This document shows, one piece after another, positions 42,512-55,142 of a stretch of DNA of 64,000 nucleotides; position 1 is the first letter of the stretch, and each line of letters begins with the position of its first letter. The notes under the pieces are model-generated. The model ran no database searches. It was not told the origin of the DNA and saw only the letters and a list, made by a program, of their open reading frames with translations. Position numbers and translations under genes: made by a program. The stretch lies in NCBI GenBank assembly GCA_006386115.1, contig VFIW01000016.1, forward strand, positions 124,001 to 188,000. The letters run 5' to 3'. Source of the DNA: Globisporangium splendens. Lineage: Eukaryota; Oomycota; Peronosporomycetes; Pythiales; Pythiaceae.

Positions 42512-44104
42512 TTAATCGAGGTAGTTGGTCGCGTGGAACACGCCGAGTTCCTCGGGGGACACGTCCTGTTCGCTCTGTGGGACCTCTTCTACTCGTTGCT
42601 CGTTCTGGATTGCAGAAAAAGAGATACACCATAACCAATATTGAGTTTCACAGCATGACACAACACTTTCCATATGCATAGCAAAGCGCAAACGTACCGC
42701 TCGCATCAGCGTCTCCTTGCGCACGTTGTTTTCCAGGACCTGGACGATCTCCTCGAAAGTTGGGCGCTGAGACTGGTCGTCCGCCGTGCAGCGGTTGTAC
42801 AGATCGCGGACGCTGTCCATGCAGTTGGGGCTCAGCGACGGACGCAGGTTGTCGTACGCGACCATGTGCATGAGCGTGCTGCCCGAGACCTTTTTGTTGC
42901 GCGCACCCTTGGCCTTGATGTCGTGGTACGGGATCTTGCGCGTGTCCAACTCCGACAGCACTGTACATTACAATAAATAAGCAAATGCGTCCCGTCAGTT
43001 CATGTCAACTCCACAAATCCAGTGCACCCGTTTTCTGCGGCTAGTACTTCAACGACGTACCAATGCCGAAGCTGTAGACGTCCGCCTTTTCGGTGTAGCG
43101 TTCACCACGGATCATCTCTGGGGGCAGCCACAATGGCGTGCCGGTCACGCTCATGGTCTCATCGACGGATTTCTCGCGACTCAGGCCGAAATCGCTGACC
43201 TTCGTGCCCCATGTGGAGCTCACGAGAATGTTCATACTCTTGAGATCACGGTGGATGATTGGAGGCTTCATGCTGTGGAGGTACGCCATGCCGCGTGACG
43301 TGTCGATGGTCATGCGCAGGATCGGTTTGGCCCACGTGAGCGTGTTCTCCGGGTTACGCAGCACCGCGAACAGATCGCCGCGCTCCAAGAATTCCGTCAC
43401 GAAACAACTAAAGTTGTTCAGCGCACAAATCACGAAAGGTCAGTGGATAGGCGTAGATCTGTGGCATAACAGTGGGATGATCACTTACATATTGGAGTAC
43501 GAGTTCCAACTGGCACCAATAAACTGGACACAAAACACACAGTGGACATATACACGTTCATAAATAAATAAAAGCCAACACAGTAGCAGCATATGAGATT
43601 CTCGCAACGCACCTGCACGATGTTTGGGTGACGCAAGTTCATCATGAGCTGGATTTCTTCGCCGAACATGCGCAGGTTGTCTTCCGTGATTTTGTTACGC
43701 AGCATACGCTTGACGACGACGGGCGTGCCGCAGTACGTTCCCTTGATGACCTCACCGAACGCGCCGGCACCGATGATCTTGGAGAGCTTAAGGTCGTGGA
43801 AGTTGATCTCGGCCATGCGCAGCCCCTTGTTGCTCTCGAGCATCGTCTCGACAATGTTCTTCTCGTCATCCTTAAACTCCTGGAAGTCCACCGTGTTGTT
43901 GTCCGGGCGGGCGCGGTTCGTCGGAATGGGCTTTGGTGCTGGCGCTGGTTTCTCCGTCGTCGGTCGAACCGGATCAGGATTTTGTCCGCGAGGTGGGCGC
44001 GTGGTTCCTTCCTGTGGGTTCACGGGCACGTACGGATTGGCTCTGCCGTCCTGCTGGTTCGGGTCGACCACCTTGTCGATTGGCTTGGAGGATGCGCAGC
44101 CCAT
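42512..44104 (-). CDS. TKL-family protein kinase, probably lipid-anchored
   Basis: Exons (complement) 44104-43613, 43523-43489 (35-bp micro-exon), 43407-43061, 42960-42698 and 42604-42512 sum to 1230 bp, giving 409 aa. The start MGCASSKP combines Gly2 for N-myristoylation with Cys3 for palmitoylation, so plasma-membrane anchoring is likely. A Pro/Asn-rich linker precedes the kinase domain (about 107-380). Its parts are GAGAFGEVIKGTYCG, VVVKRM (K132), HPNIVQFIGASWN, IHRDLKSMN (D230), SDFGLSR (D248), a PPE in place of APE, and KADVYSFGIVLSE. The HRDLKS/GTPLWLPPEM style fits the tyrosine-kinase-like group expanded in oomycetes. Catalytic residues are intact. Substrates unknown. Confidence 0.92.
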
Positions 44105-46136
44105 GGTGTCGTCTTCTGCTTAACCTGTACGTGTGTGTGTGTGTGCGTGCGGCGCCGGCAGCGGCAGTCGTGAGGAAGGAAGGAAGCTGGTGTGCCTTGT
44201 GCTTGCGGAAATGAGCTCTTCACACTCGGCCGATGGTACGAAGAGAGTGCCGGTGGGACAGTCGGCCTGACTCTCTCGGCTCTTAAAACAGGCTGCCTCG
44301 AGGTGTGGGCCACACGAAGTACAGGTGCGTACCGCACTTAAGCAAATGAGAAATCAGTCGTGTTGTGTCTTTTCTGGTCCTGGGACAGGTTAAATGCGTC
44401 AAGTCAACATGCACTTGGAAGTAGCATACTGAACCCAAGTGAAAATCATGTACTGTACAATACATGTTGCATGCCAGCACGCTTTGCTCGAGGTGGAAGG
44501 ACATTAAGTCGACAGAAAGGTCCCAGCGCAACTGCCCAATCATGTCGAGGACGAGCGAGGGAAATGCTGAACTGGGTGTGGACATGGAATGGAGGAATGG
44601 CCTGCGAGCCACAGAAGAGCGGCTCCAGTTTTTTGCGGATGCATCAGTTAGTGAGTGAGCCAAAATGTCGCACACATGACACTTTGGATCTTTTCGTTTG
44701 CCGCTGCTAAAGTGGATTGATGGCTTCAAGATGGCGTTCATAATAACACCCACAAAGACAACACTTCCCAAAAAACGAAGACACACACTTTTATAGTGCA
44801 ACGATGGTTTCTGGATAAACCAGCAAAATTTTCGTCTTTGGCGTCGTTGATCCCGGCGGAAATACGGATTCGGTGGGTCGACAGACAGCACACGCAGTTG
44901 GAATCTATACAGTGAGTGGATCGACAGAGTGGCGATGTGCTGACGAACTGGCTGAATGAACCTCCTGCTAATTCATTGTGCGTGTGTTTTTTTTCAGTCT
45001 AGAACGAATCCATGGAACCACATTCGTAACTTTCCGTTCTTTGTGCTTGCTAGCATTTGTTCAAGTCGGCGGCTTTCATTTCGTTTAGCTGTACGACATG
45101 CTTTTATGCCATGCTGCTTTCATCATCTAGGTGTGTGTCGTATATGTTTATGTGTATAGGAAAAAAGGTGGCTGCCAGTACTGACGACGGTGCTCGCATC
45201 ATCATCGCGAGTTTGTGCTCTCGTCCGGGCTCGATCATGCTCTTTAGGTCACTCTGGGTTCTATATTCTAGCGAGCTTGACGCTTTCTCTTACTCGACCT
45301 GTTTGCTGTGGCTTGACAGCACAAACTGCCACCGTTTTATGGGAAGGCTGCAAAAGCAATGATGATATGCATTGTGCCTTTAATGAAGAAGTGCGTTGCG
45401 GCGTCGACTGCTGTTAGGTCGCGTGAAAGCACGGAATACGCTAAAGCTTACTGCGTCCAAGCCAACAATTTCAGAGCTCAACTCGAGTTAGAATAGACCA
45501 ATTTCAACCAAAGCCAGTTAAATACCGAACGGCTTTGCGACATCTGTTCGCATCCTCAATGCCAGATGCACACAACCATCTGAGAGAGAGAAGGTAATTC
45601 TATTGAACTTATGGTCTACATACAGTTTAAGAATTCCTGAGTCTCATCAACACTGCTGACAGGATGCACACAACCATCTGAAATGACCAATCACATGGCA
45701 TCTGTGCTGTACTGTAACAATGGATACATTGTCGCTTACGACAAAAAATAGCAGATGTTATGCAGTTTATAACAGAACGTCCAAAGTACGCACTGTAGGT
45801 TGAACTCGAAAAAGAATGCAACGTCATGTCGTTGAAGTAAGTGTTGAGCAGCGAAGGTGGCAAAGTGCAAGTACTACACGCATGCTGGATGATACGTGCG
45901 AGCTACCACCAGTCGTGGCCGCCGCACATCCTCCGTCGCTGATTGCGCGTGAGTCTGATCCCTTGACCTTGACGCATTCATGGTAGAATCTCCATGCGCG
46001 TCGCACAACGACCAACGCCATCAATCAGCCTACAAAAGAGCAAATACATATTTTCGCCCGCGACGCAGGAGGGGCTTCCACACCGCGAGTATCTCTTCCG
46101 TTCAGCGCTATGGTCCCTTCGCGTCGTGTGTGCCTT
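44105..46136. other. gene-poor 2-kb interval
   Basis: No gene supported. A 202-codon open frame (44283-44891, minus) has no recognisable domain and poor composition. A 19-bp direct repeat occurs at 45565-45583 and 45663-45681. The remainder is AT-rich and featureless to me. Confidence 0.4.
45565..45681. repeat. 19-bp direct repeat, two copies
   Basis: GATGCACACAACCATCTGA occurs at 45565-45583 and again at 45663-45681, spaced 98 bp. Sequence around the copies is unrelated. Confidence 0.85.
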
Positions 46137-46830
46137 TCACGGCCGAGGCTGATGGCTGTGGGATGGCGACGTGAGCACCGTCGCGAGTTTGTGCACGTCG
46201 AGGTCCTCCTTCCTCGCTTGGTCGAGCAGAACGAGCATGTCGTTCTTTATGCTCGACGCCTTTGCCTTCTCCTGCTCGGCTTCCAGTTTGCTTTTCTCTT
46301 CGTCAAGGCTCGAGAGAGCAAGCTAACATGGCAACACCAAACTGTTAATTTCCGATAAACATCACATATCAGTATAAAATTGTACCATTTCAACGAGCAG
46401 CTGGCACTTGAATTTCCCCATGTTCGATTCCTCTGTCATTCGAGCGCATCTGTCTCTCAGCTGCGCGTTTTCGCGCTCAAGCACCACATTCCGCTCTTGC
46501 AGCATGCGCGTGCGATCAACATACTCCTGTAATGAAGAGTGCTCTACTTGATTAATGGCAAGATATGTGTAAGCCAATATTCTGCTCGCGTGTAAACAGT
46601 GCATGCATTCTCGTACCTAGTTCCCACTGGCCCAGCGCGCCGATGGAGAACGTTGCATCGCCAAGCGTCAATCGAATCGGGATCTCACTCTCCTCTGCAG
46701 CCGCCACTGGCGCAGCGCTCGCTTGCGCAGACGTCGGCACCCCTGAAGACGGTGACGCCACGCGCGACGTCGGCAGCATCCCGCCAGCAGCAGCAGAGGC
46801 GCCATCCTGTGGCGCAGCACTGCTCGCCAT
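46137..46830 (-). CDS. small uncharacterised coiled-coil protein
   Basis: Not recognised. Exons (complement) 46830-46617, 46543-46386 and 46322-46137 sum to 558 bp, giving 185 aa, and all three junctions keep phase. An Ala/Ser-rich N-terminus precedes a short conserved-looking segment IPIRLTLGDATFSIGALGQW. Two heptad helices follow (RTRMLQERNVVLERENAQLR and SSLDEEKSKLEAEQEKAKAS), ending DVHKLATVLTSPSHSHQPRP. An upstream in-frame ATG at 46908 would add 26 basic residues (ILRRRRFNTIATR), which could be a mitochondrial presequence. The start is therefore ambiguous. It is head-to-head with PRP8, with 293 bp between start codons. Confidence 0.7.
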
Positions 46831-47123
46831 TCTGGTTGCTATCGTATTGAACCGTCGTCTTCTCAAGATGCAGAGCATACCCTCCCGTAAACGATATTCC
46901 ACCTTCATATCATCTATAAAAGGGGAAATCAAGAGCGATCCCCTTCCATACTGCATATGCTGTACGGGAGGGTTTCCCCCTCCCCCAAGGTTTTATTTTT
47001 CTGTGCGCGCCACCAATATCCGCTGCTTCCAGAAGCTAAAAGCCGAGAGCATTTACAGGAGCGCGCAGTCGATTCGATATTTCTCTACAGAGAGCGACTG
47101 GACGTTCTGGGTGTGAGTGAGGG

Positions 47124-50100
47124 ATGCAGCAGTCGACGGGAGGAGGCGTGCCGCCGCCGCCTCCGGTGCCCGGCGTGCACACGCAGCAGCAGCCACCTCA
47201 GCAAATGCGTAACGGCACGCAGTCAGGGATGCCGATGACGGAAGACGAGAAGAAGAAGTTACTCGACGAGCGCAGTCGCCGATGGGCCAAGATGAACGCG
47301 AAGCGGTACGGTGAGAAGCGCAAGTTCGGCTTTGTCGAGTCGGTCAAGGACGACATGCCGCCCGAGCATGTGCGCAAGATCATCAAGGACCATGGCGACA
47401 TGAGCTCGAAGAAATTCCGCCACGACAAGCGCGTGTACCTTGGCGCGCTGAAGTACGTGCCGCATGCGATTTTCAAGTTGCTCGAGAATATGCCGATGCC
47501 CTGGGAACAGGTCAAGGATGTGAAAGTGCTCTACCACGTGACAGGTGCGATCACGTTTGTGAATGAGATCCCGTGGGTGATCGAGCCCGTGTACATTGCG
47601 CAATGGGGTACTATGTGGATCATGATGCGTCGTGAGAAGCGCGACCGTCGCCATTTCAAGCGTATGCGTTTCCCGCCGTTTGATGACGAAGAACCGCCGC
47701 TTGACTATGGCGATAACATCCTCGATATCGAGCCATCGGAGGCGATTACCATGGAATTAGACGAAGACGACGACGAAGCCGTGATTGAATGGTTGTACGA
47801 CTCAAAGCCGCTGATCGATAGCAAGTTTGTAAATGGCCCGAGTTACCGCAAGTGGCGCCTGCCGGTGCCGATTATGGCGAATCTGCATCGTCTCGCGGGT
47901 CAATTGATGAGCGACTTGATCGATCCCAACTACGAGTATTTATTCGATAAGCAGTCGTTTTTCACGGCCAAGGCGCTGAACGTGTCGATCCCTGGCGGCC
48001 CAAAGTTTGAGCCGCTGTACCGCGATCTCGATGAAGACGATGAAGATTGGAACGAATTTAATGATATCAACAAGATTATCATCCGTCACCAGATCCGCAC
48101 GGAGTACAAAGTGGCGTTCCCGTTCCTGTACAACAGTCGTCCGCGATCGGTGCATATCCAGCCGTACCACACGCCTGCGTTGTGCTACATCAAGGCCGAG
48201 GATCCAGATCTTCCAGCGTTTTACTTTGATCCGATCGTGAACCCAATCTCGCATTTCCGCGTGAACCGTGCGAGCTCCTCGCGCAAGGACGAAGACGAAG
48301 ATGAAGACGACGAAGATGATGAGTTCCAGATGCCTGCTCACTTCAGTCCCATTTTGGCGGATGAGCCGCTGTACGACTCGAACACGGCGAACGGCATCGC
48401 GTTGTACTGGGCGCCGCGTCCATTCAACTTGCGTACTGGCCGCACGCGTCGTGCAGTCGATGTGCCGTTGGTGAACAAATGGTTCCAGGAGCACTGCCCA
48501 CAGGGCCAGCCCGTGAAAGTGCGTGTGAGTTACCAGAAGCTTCTGAAATGCTGGGTGCTAAACTCGCTGCACCACCGACCGCCAAAAGCGTTGAACAAGA
48601 AATATCTGTTCAAGTCGCTGAAATCCACCAAGTTCTTCCAGAGCACAGAGCTCGACTGGGTCGAAGCTGGTCTCCAGGTGTGTCGCCAGGGCTACAACAT
48701 GCTCAACTTGCTGATCCACCGTAAGAACCTGAACTATTTGCACTTGGACTACAATTTCAACCTGAAACCAATCAAGACGTTGACGACGAAGGAGCGAAAG
48801 AAATCGCGATTCGGTAATGCATTCCACTTGACGAGAGAGATTCTGCGTCTTACAAAATTGATTGTCGATGCCCATGTACAGTATCGTCTTGGAAACGTTG
48901 ATGCTTTCCAGCTCGCCGATGGTCTCCAGTACATTTTCGCGCACGTCGGTCAATTGACGGGCATGTACCGTTACAAGTATCGTTTGATGCGTCAAATTCG
49001 TATGTGCAAGGATCTGAAGCATCTGATCTACTACCGTTTCAACACTGGTCCTGTTGGAAAGGGACCAGGTTGTGGTTTCTGGGCGCCAGGTTGGCGTGTG
49101 TGGTTGTTCTTCCTGCGAGGCATTGTGCCGTTGCTTGAACGCTGGCTTGGAAACTTGCTTGCACGTCAGTTTGAAGGCCGTCACTCCAAGGGCATTGCAA
49201 AAACCGTGACGAAGCAACGTGTGGAAAGTCACTTCGATTTGGAACTTCGTGCTGCTGTGATGCACGATATTCTGGATATGATGCCCGAAGGTGTGAAGGT
49301 GAACAAGTCCCGCACGATCTTGCAGCATCTGAGTGAAGCGTGGCGCTGCTGGAAGGCGAACATTCCGTGGAAGGTGCCTGGTCTTCCTGCGCCAATCGAA
49401 AATATGATTTTGCGATACGTGAAGTCCAAGGCCGATTGGTGGACGAATGTTGCCCACTATAACCGTGAGCGTATCAAACGTGGTGCCACTGTTGACAAGA
49501 CCGTGTGCAAGAAGAACTTGGGTCGATTGACCCGTTTGTGGCTGAAGGCTGAACAGGAACGCCAACACAATTATCTGAAGGACGGTCCGTATGTGTCTGC
49601 CGAAGAAGCCGTCGCAGTGTACACGACAACTGTGCATTGGTTGGAAAGCCGCAAGTTTGCTCCGATTCCGTTCCCTCCGCTTTCCTACAAGCACGATACG
49701 AAGCTTTTGATCTTGGCGCTGGAACGATTGAAAGAAGGATATTCGGCCAACAGCCGACTGAACCAGTCGCAGCGCGAAGAACTGGGCTTGATCGAGCAAG
49801 CTTACGACAACCCTCACGAAGCGCTGTCTCGTATCAAGCGCCACCTCTTGACACAACGAGCGTTCAAGGAAGTTCACATTGAGTTTATGGATTTGTACAG
49901 CCACCTGCTGCCTATCTATGGCATCGAGCCATTGGAGAAGATTACGGATGCGTACCTGGATCAGTATTTGTGGTACGAAGCAGACAAGCGTCATTTGTTC
50001 CCATCGTGGATCAAGCCTGGCGATTCGGAACCTCCACCGCTTTTGGTGTACAAATGGTGCCAAGGTGTGAACAACTTGCACAACGTGTGGGATACCTCGG

Positions 50101-53100
50101 AAGAAGAATGTGTCGTGATGCTCGAGACGAAGCTTGAGAAGGTGTACGAAAAGATCGATTTGACTCTGTTGAATCGTCTGCTTCGTCTCATCTTGGATCA
50201 CAACATTGCCGATTACATGACGGCAAAGAACAACATTGTGATCGCGTACAAGGATATGATGCACACGAACTCGTACGGTCTCATTCGCGGTCTCCAGTTT
50301 GGCTCGTTCATTTTCCAGTACTATGGTCTGATTTTGGATCTGCTCCTCCTCGGTCTTACCCGTGCGACTGAGATTGCGGGACCTCCAGAGCTTCCGAATG
50401 ATTACTTGTCCTTCAAGGACACGGCGACGGAGACTCGTCATCCGGTTCGATTGTATACAAGATACATTGACAAGATCTACGTCCTTTTCCGTTTTGATGC
50501 GGAGGATGCGCGAGATTTGATTCAGCGGTACTTGACTGAACATCCTGATCCGAACAACGAGAACGTTGTCGGCTACAACAACAAGAAGTGCTGGCCGCGT
50601 GATGCACGAATGCGTTTGATGAAGCATGATGTGAACCTCGGTCGAGCGACTTTCTGGGATATGAAGAACCGTCTGCCTCGGTCTATGACGACGTTCGACT
50701 GGGAGAACAGTTTCGTCTCGGTCTACTCCAAGGACAACCCGAACTTGCTGTTCAACATGTGTGGCTTCGAAGTGCGCATTTTCCCAAAGATCCGAGCGAT
50801 TGATGAAGATTTCACGCACAAGGATGGTGTCTGGATCTTGCAGAATGAGTCTACGAAGGAGCGCACTGCCCAAGCGTACCTGCGGGTGGACGACAAATCG
50901 ATCCGATCATTTGAAAACCGAATTCGTCAGATTTTGATGTCTTCAGGAAGCACAACGTTCACGAAGGTTGCGAACAAGTGGAACTCGGCGTTGATCGGTC
51001 TCATGACGTACTACCGTGAGTCTGTGGTCCAGACGCAAGAGTTGCTGGACTTGCTCGTGAAGTGTGAAAACAAGATCCAGACTCGTATCAAGATTGGTTT
51101 GAACTCGAAGATGCCATCTCGTTTCCCACCTGTCGTGTTTTACACACCAAAGGAGTTGGGCGGTCTCGGCATGCTCTCGATGGGTCATGTGTTGATTCCT
51201 CAATCCGATTTAAGATACTCGAAGCAAACTGATGGCGGTGGTGTGACGCACTTCCGCTCTGGTATGTCTCACGAAGAAGATCAGTTGATTCCAAATCTGT
51301 TCCGTTACTTGCAGCCGTGGGAGTCTGAGTTCATTGACTCGCAGAGAGTGTGGGCAGAGTATGCATTGAAGAGACAGGAAGCAAATGCTCAGAACAGACG
51401 TCTCACGTTGGAAGATTTGGAAGATTCGTGGGATCGCGGTATTCCTCGCATCAACACTTTGTTCCAAAAAGATCGACACACGCTGGCGTACGATAAAGGC
51501 TGGCGAGTGCGTACGGACTTCAGTAAGCACCAAGTGCCACGTCATAATCCATTCTGGTGGACCCATCAGCGCCACGATGGTAAGCTCTGGAATCTCAATA
51601 ACTACCGAACGGATATGATCCAAGCTTTGGGCGGTGTTGAAGGTATTTTGGAGCACACGCTTTTCAAGGGCACGTACTTCCCAACATGGGAGGGTCTTTT
51701 CTGGGAGAAAGCGTCCGGCTTCGAAGAAAGTATGAAGTACAAAAAGCTGACGAACGCCCAGCGCTCCGGTTTGAACCAGATCCCGAACCGTCGTTTCACG
51801 TTGTGGTGGTCACCGACGATCAATCGCGCAAACGTGTACGTGGGTTTCCAGGTGCAGCTGGACTTGACGGGTATTTTCATGCACGGTAAGATCCCAACGT
51901 TGAAGATTTCCTTGATCCAGATCTTCCGAGCCCACTTGTGGCAAAAGATCCACGAATCGCTTGTCATGGATTTGTGTCAAGTCTTTGATCAAGAACTTGA
52001 TGCACTGGAGATTGAAAACGTGCAGAAGGAAACGATTCACCCTCGAAAATCGTACAAGATGAACTCGTCTTGTGCGGATATTCTCCTTTTTGCTGCTTAC
52101 AAGTGGCAAGTTGGGCGTCCGACGTTGTTGCACGACACGAAGGACAGCTACGACGGCACGACGACGACGAAGTACTGGATCGATGTGCAGCTTCGTTGGG
52201 GCGATTTCGATTCGCACGATATCGAACGTTATTCTCGTGCCAAGTTCTTGGATTACACGACGGATAACATGACGATTTATCCATCCCCAACGGGTGTGTT
52301 GCTCGCTGTGGATTTGGCGTACAACTTGTACAGTGGCTACGGAAACTGGTTCCCAGGTTGCAAGCCGCTGATGCAGCAAGCAATGGCAAAGATCATGAAA
52401 GCGAATCCCGCTCTGTACGTGCTGCGTGAGCGTATTCGTAAGGGTCTCCAACTGTACTCCTCAGAGCCAACAGAGCCATATCTTTCAAGTCAAAACTATG
52501 GTGAGCTCTTCTCGAACCAGATTATTTGGTTTGTCGATGACACCAACGTGTACCGTGTGACGATCCACAAGACATTCGAAGGTAACTTGACGACGAAGCC
52601 GATCAACGGTGCGATTTTCATTTTCAATCCAAGAACGGGTCAACTTTTCCTCAAGATCATCCACACGTCTGTGTGGGCTGGTCAAAAGCGTTTGGGCCAA
52701 CTTGCGAAATGGAAAACTGCCGAAGAAGTGGCGGCGTTGATTCGATCGCTTCCTGTGGAAGAACAGCCGAAGCAAATCATTGTGACGCGAAAGGGTATGC
52801 TTGATCCTCTCGAAGTGCACTTGCTCGACTTCCCCAACATTGTGATCAAGGGCAGCGAGCTTCAATTGCCTTTCCAGGCATGCTTGAAGGTGGAGAAGTT
52901 CGGCGACTTGATCCTCAAGGCCACTGAACCACAAATGGTTCTGTTCAACATTTACGATGACTGGCTGAACACGATCACGTCGTACACTGCGTTCTCGCGT
53001 TTGATCTTGATTCTTCGTGCTTTGCACGTGAGCAATGACCGAACCAAGGTGATCTTGCGACCGGATGCCGAAACGACTACTCAGCCGCACCACATTTGGC

Positions 53101-54215
53101 CATCGCTGACTGATGAACAGTGGCTGAAGGTCGAAGTGCAACTCAAGGATTTGATTTTGGGTGATTACGGCAAGAAGAACAATGTCAATGTTGCTTCATT
53201 GACGCAATCTGAAATTCGTGATATCATTTTGGGTATGGAAATTTCGGCTCCGTCGCTTCAGCGTCAGCAAGTGGCTGAGATTGAGAAGCAGGCGCGCGAG
53301 CAGAGTCAACTGACTGCTGTGACGACGAAGACCACGAACGTGCATGGTGATGAAATGGTGATCACGACGACGAGCCAGTACGAACAACATTCGTTTGCCT
53401 CGAAGACCGACTGGCGTGTGCGTGCGATCTCTGCGACGAACCTGCATTTGCGCACGAACCACATCTATGTCTCGTCGGATGATATCCGCGAGACTGGTTT
53501 CACGTATGTGTTCCCAAAGAATGTGCTCAACAAGTTTATCACGGTATCGGACTTGCGCACGCAAATCTGTGGTCTGATGTACGGTGTAAGCCCGCCAGAT
53601 AATCCTCAGGTCAAAGAAATTCGCTGCATTGTGATGCCGCCGCAGTTGGGCACGCATCAGAACGTGACGGTGCCGATCCAGATGCCGCAACACGAGTACC
53701 TCGACGGCATGGAAGCGCTTGGCTGGATCCACACGCAGCCAAATGAACTGCCACACTTGCCACCTCAAGATGTCACTTTCCACTCGAAGATCATGTCGGA
53801 GAATGCGTCATGGGATGGAGAGAAAGCGATCGTCATCACGTGTAGCTTCACGCCAGGTTCGTGCTCGCTGACTGCGTACAAGCTCACTCCAGCAGGCTAC
53901 GAGTGGGGTCGCCAGAACAAGGACAGCGGCGCGAACCCTGCCGGGTATGCACCAACGCACTACGAAAAGGTGCAGATGCTGCTCTCGGATCGCTTCCTTG
54001 GGTTCTACATGGTGCCGGAGGAAGATGTGTGGAACTACAACTTTATGGGCGTCAAGCACAACACGGGCATGAAGTACGACCTGAAGCTCGGGAACCCGAA
54101 GGAGTTTTACCACGAGATCCACCGCAAGACGCACTTCATGAACTTCAGCGCTCTGGAGGCTGTCGAGGAAGAGGCAGCGGCGCTGGAAGAAGACCAGCAG
54201 AACGTGTTTGCCTAG
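47124..54215 (+). CDS. PRPF8: pre-mRNA-splicing factor 8 (PRP8), U5 snRNP core
   Basis: Central scaffold of the spliceosome active site. One uninterrupted 2363-codon exon (human PRP8 is 2335 aa), despite the protein's role in intron removal. After a Pro/Gln-rich start, PRO8NT covers about residues 60-215 ([40 protein letters not shown]). PROCN is about 420-830, the reverse-transcriptase-like and endonuclease-like regions follow, an RNase-H-like domain IV lies near 1790-2020, and the JAB1/MPN-like domain near 2130-2270 ([36 protein letters not shown]). Conservation is strong throughout. Codon use is less GC-skewed than in its neighbours in parts, which also creates long antisense shadows. Confidence 0.98.
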   Translation: MQQSTGGGVPPPPPVPGVHTQQQPPQQMRNGTQSGMPMTEDEKKKLLDERSRRWAKMNAKRYGEKRKFGFVESVKDDMPPEHVRKIIKDHGDMSSKKFRHDKRVYLGALKYVPHAIFKLLENMPMPWEQVKDVKVLYHVTGAITFVNEIPWVIEPVYIAQWGTMWIMMRREKRDRRHFKRMRFPPFDDEEPPLDYGDNILDIEPSEAITMELDEDDDEAVIEWLYDSKPLIDSKFVNGPSYRKWRLPVPIMANLHRLAGQLMSDLIDPNYEYLFDKQSFFTAKALNVSIPGGPKFEPLYRDLDEDDEDWNEFNDINKIIIRHQIRTEYKVAFPFLYNSRPRSVHIQPYHTPALCYIKAEDPDLPAFYFDPIVNPISHFRVNRASSSRKDEDEDEDDEDDEFQMPAHFSPILADEPLYDSNTANGIALYWAPRPFNLRTGRTRRAVDVPLVNKWFQEHCPQGQPVKVRVSYQKLLKCWVLNSLHHRPPKALNKKYLFKSLKSTKFFQSTELDWVEAGLQVCRQGYNMLNLLIHRKNLNYLHLDYNFNLKPIKTLTTKERKKSRFGNAFHLTREILRLTKLIVDAHVQYRLGNVDAFQLADGLQYIFAHVGQLTGMYRYKYRLMRQIRMCKDLKHLIYYRFNTGPVGKGPGCGFWAPGWRVWLFFLRGIVPLLERWLGNLLARQFEGRHSKGIAKTVTKQRVESHFDLELRAAVMHDILDMMPEGVKVNKSRTILQHLSEAWRCWKANIPWKVPGLPAPIENMILRYVKSKADWWTNVAHYNRERIKRGATVDKTVCKKNLGRLTRLWLKAEQERQHNYLKDGPYVSAEEAVAVYTTTVHWLESRKFAPIPFPPLSYKHDTKLLILALERLKEGYSANSRLNQSQREELGLIEQAYDNPHEALSRIKRHLLTQRAFKEVHIEFMDLYSHLLPIYGIEPLEKITDAYLDQYLWYEADKRHLFPSWIKPGDSEPPPLLVYKWCQGVNNLHNVWDTSEEECVVMLETKLEKVYEKIDLTLLNRLLRLILDHNIADYMTAKNNIVIAYKDMMHTNSYGLIRGLQFGSFIFQYYGLILDLLLLGLTRATEIAGPPELPNDYLSFKDTATETRHPVRLYTRYIDKIYVLFRFDAEDARDLIQRYLTEHPDPNNENVVGYNNKKCWPRDARMRLMKHDVNLGRATFWDMKNRLPRSMTTFDWENSFVSVYSKDNPNLLFNMCGFEVRIFPKIRAIDEDFTHKDGVWILQNESTKERTAQAYLRVDDKSIRSFENRIRQILMSSGSTTFTKVANKWNSALIGLMTYYRESVVQTQELLDLLVKCENKIQTRIKIGLNSKMPSRFPPVVFYTPKELGGLGMLSMGHVLIPQSDLRYSKQTDGGGVTHFRSGMSHEEDQLIPNLFRYLQPWESEFIDSQRVWAEYALKRQEANAQNRRLTLEDLEDSWDRGIPRINTLFQKDRHTLAYDKGWRVRTDFSKHQVPRHNPFWWTHQRHDGKLWNLNNYRTDMIQALGGVEGILEHTLFKGTYFPTWEGLFWEKASGFEESMKYKKLTNAQRSGLNQIPNRRFTLWWSPTINRANVYVGFQVQLDLTGIFMHGKIPTLKISLIQIFRAHLWQKIHESLVMDLCQVFDQELDALEIENVQKETIHPRKSYKMNSSCADILLFAAYKWQVGRPTLLHDTKDSYDGTTTTKYWIDVQLRWGDFDSHDIERYSRAKFLDYTTDNMTIYPSPTGVLLAVDLAYNLYSGYGNWFPGCKPLMQQAMAKIMKANPALYVLRERIRKGLQLYSSEPTEPYLSSQNYGELFSNQIIWFVDDTNVYRVTIHKTFEGNLTTKPINGAIFIFNPRTGQLFLKIIHTSVWAGQKRLGQLAKWKTAEEVAALIRSLPVEEQPKQIIVTRKGMLDPLEVHLLDFPNIVIKGSELQLPFQACLKVEKFGDLILKATEPQMVLFNIYDDWLNTITSYTAFSRLILILRALHVSNDRTKVILRPDAETTTQPHHIWPSLTDEQWLKVEVQLKDLILGDYGKKNNVNVASLTQSEIRDIILGMEISAPSLQRQQVAEIEKQAREQSQLTAVTTKTTNVHGDEMVITTTSQYEQHSFASKTDWRVRAISATNLHLRTNHIYVSSDDIRETGFTYVFPKNVLNKFITVSDLRTQICGLMYGVSPPDNPQVKEIRCIVMPPQLGTHQNVTVPIQMPQHEYLDGMEALGWIHTQPNELPHLPPQDVTFHSKIMSENASWDGEKAIVITCSFTPGSCSLTAYKLTPAGYEWGRQNKDSGANPAGYAPTHYEKVQMLLSDRFLGFYMVPEEDVWNYNFMGVKHNTGMKYDLKLGNPKEFYHEIHRKTHFMNFSALEAVEEEAAALEEDQQNVFA

Positions 54216-54850
54216 TTGTACTCTATCGCCATGCGTGTTGCTACCTACACACCGTCGACGCCCACGAGAAAGAGAGAAAAAAGATACAAAAATGCATCGC
54301 TACCACGAGTTTGTCCTTGTTACCAGTGCGACATCCGCGAACCATTAACAGAAAAACAGTTCAACAATACAGTGTACGTACCTCACCGACTCGTAGAAAC
54401 GTGCAGCATCGTCCTCTTACTTCATCTTTGCATAAAGAAAGTGCTCGTGAGTTTCTTTTGCTCAAATGCACAACTTGATTCGCTTTTCATACGCCACCAC
54501 AGCAAACTCAATGGAGTATGGCAACATATTGTTGCTCAACCGGTTTCTTTGGCTCAGACGGTTCACTATCAGTTAACGGTTGCTCCGAAAACCAAGTCGT
54601 TTGGATCGCAGACGCATAACCTGCATCAATGCGCTTCGACGCGTCCTGTTCACACGATTTTACCTACGTTTTAGTCACTAATTCACCACGAATTATCTGT
54701 CTCATTTTGCAAATCCATTTACAAATTGCAGTAAGAATTAGATCTAAAACATAGCGAGTTATGGTTAATGGTCGGGACACTAAAACGGACTCCCCTCTTG
54801 CCACAGCACAGCTTTCACAAAGAGAGGACAACAGAGCGGAAACGAGAAGA

Positions 54851-54886
<36 letters not shown>

Positions 54887-55142
54887 AGCCGCGCATGTGG
54901 GCAGTATGTGTGTATATGGGGAGTAGTTGCGGCCGCGTGCACGTCTTGTGCCTGCGCGGCGCGTGGAGAGAGGGGCAGTAATGACGGTGGTGTTGGTGGC
55001 GTCCCCTCTGTCCAGACAGATTTGGGGCGTGGATGTGAAAAGAGAGGAGGATGGCAAAGACACACGTACGATGCCATGTGTGCACACTGATCTTTCGTTG
55101 TTGCCGTTGCTATTGTGCTGTTAGGCGGGAAAACACGAAAGC
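54216..55142. other. intergenic, PRP8 to CNOT10
   Basis: PRP8 3' flank and CNOT10 promoter. It has a (GA)n tract at 54859-54883, embedded in purine-rich sequence. No gene is recognised. Confidence 0.5.
54859..54883. repeat. (GA)12 microsatellite
   Basis: Uninterrupted GA dinucleotides about 260 bp upstream of the CNOT10 start. Confidence 0.9.

Noticed and set aside
44283..44891. 202-codon minus-strand open frame
   Set aside because: No domain, uneven composition with many Cys/His/Ser/Leu, and no plausible splice partners. Treated as chance or remnant.
48558..50873. 771-codon open frame antisense to PRP8
   Set aside because: It lies exactly opposite a conserved PRP8 exon, has no domain, and Arg/Gln/Val-rich composition typical of a reverse-complement shadow produced by codon bias.
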